Below are positions 62,254 to 64,000 of a stretch of 64,000 nt of DNA, piece by piece. The stretch spans positions 434,001 through 498,000 of the forward strand of contig NC_007716.1 in assembly GCF_000012225.1 (NCBI RefSeq), read 5' to 3'. Origin of the DNA: Aster yellows witches'-broom phytoplasma AYWB. Its GTDB lineage: Bacteria > Bacillota_I > Bacilli_A > Acholeplasmatales > Acholeplasmataceae. The notes below the pieces were generated by a model. That model had not been told where the DNA came from, ran no database searches, and saw only the letters and a program-made list of their open reading frames with translations. The first letter of the stretch is position 1. Every line of letters begins with the position of its first letter. Made by a program: the position numbers and the translations under genes.

Positions 62254-62329
62254 TTAATCTTAAAAAGATTTAAATGTTGCAAATAAAATTTGCAAGGAAT
62301 TTAAAATGAAAAACTTTCTTAAGTCTCTC

Positions 62330-63987
<1,658 letters not shown>

Positions 63988-64000
63988 CAAAGATTAAAAA

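Overview
The window is chromosomal DNA of a phytoplasma ('Candidatus Phytoplasma'), most likely the aster yellows / 'Ca. P. asteris' type. The rRNA operon at the right end carries the phytoplasma P1 and P7 primer sites, the R16F2n site and the genus signature in 16S, plus a spacer holding a single tRNA-Ile. Outside the rRNA the DNA is extremely AT-rich. TGA is used as a stop (mnmG and the 77-codon ORF at 353-586 both end in TGA), as expected for phytoplasmas and unlike mycoplasmas and spiroplasmas. Species assignment is an inference without database comparison.

Layout. 1-1750 (+): tail of a frame-broken gene, a small unknown gene, rsmD, a UPF0154 protein and a small membrane protein, closed by a perfect 37-bp inverted repeat shared with the convergent osmC. 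1845-5951 (-): osmC, plsC, folA-thyA (overlapping) and the dipeptidase pepV. 6499-8813 (+): two membrane-anchored or secreted proteins, each followed by a terminator; the first has repeats resembling mollicute surface lipoproteins. 8872-18922 (-): a carbon-metabolism block (pyk, a 2-hydroxycarboxylate symporter, gpmI, eno, pgi, a MATE transporter, pfkA). 18923-19834 is gene-poor with remnants of a decayed membrane gene, followed by a second MATE transporter (+). 21542-31667 (-): topA, rbgA, an unknown membrane protein, efp, miaA, ymdB, rny, a 93-codon membrane protein and rmuC. 31962-32435: tRNA-Arg (-) and the SRP RNA (+). 32524-35764 (+): an unknown membrane protein, mnmG, rsmG. 35812-58622 (-): a Bax-inhibitor-like protein, then the joined str and rif gene sets (rplK-rplA-rplJ-rplL, rpoB-rpoC-rpsL-rpsG-fusA-tuf) with rpmG-secE-nusG upstream, rlmB, a P-type ATPase and pnp. 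58690-64000 (-): 16S, tRNA-Ile, 23S, 5S, tRNA-Val, tRNA-Asn and tandem terminators.

How it works together. Most of the window is core information processing: rRNA, ribosomal proteins, RNA polymerase, elongation factors EF-Tu, EF-G and EF-P, tRNA and rRNA modification, and RNA turnover by RNase Y and PNPase. The metabolic part combines upper and lower glycolysis with an organic-acid symporter, fitting a sugar- and malate-consuming intracellular parasite. Accessory, host-facing content is limited to the two surface-type proteins at 6499-8813 and a few orphan membrane proteins. No CRISPR array, prophage, transposase or PMU-type element was seen.

The most notable observation is a roughly 130-residue extension at the N-terminus of RpoC that looks like two copies of the helix-hairpin-helix fold of the RNA polymerase alpha C-terminal domain. 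Others are a perfect 107-bp duplication of the topA zinc-ribbon, an SRP RNA without the usual GGAA apical loop, rifampicin-site substitutions in RpoB, and the repeat-bearing surface protein.
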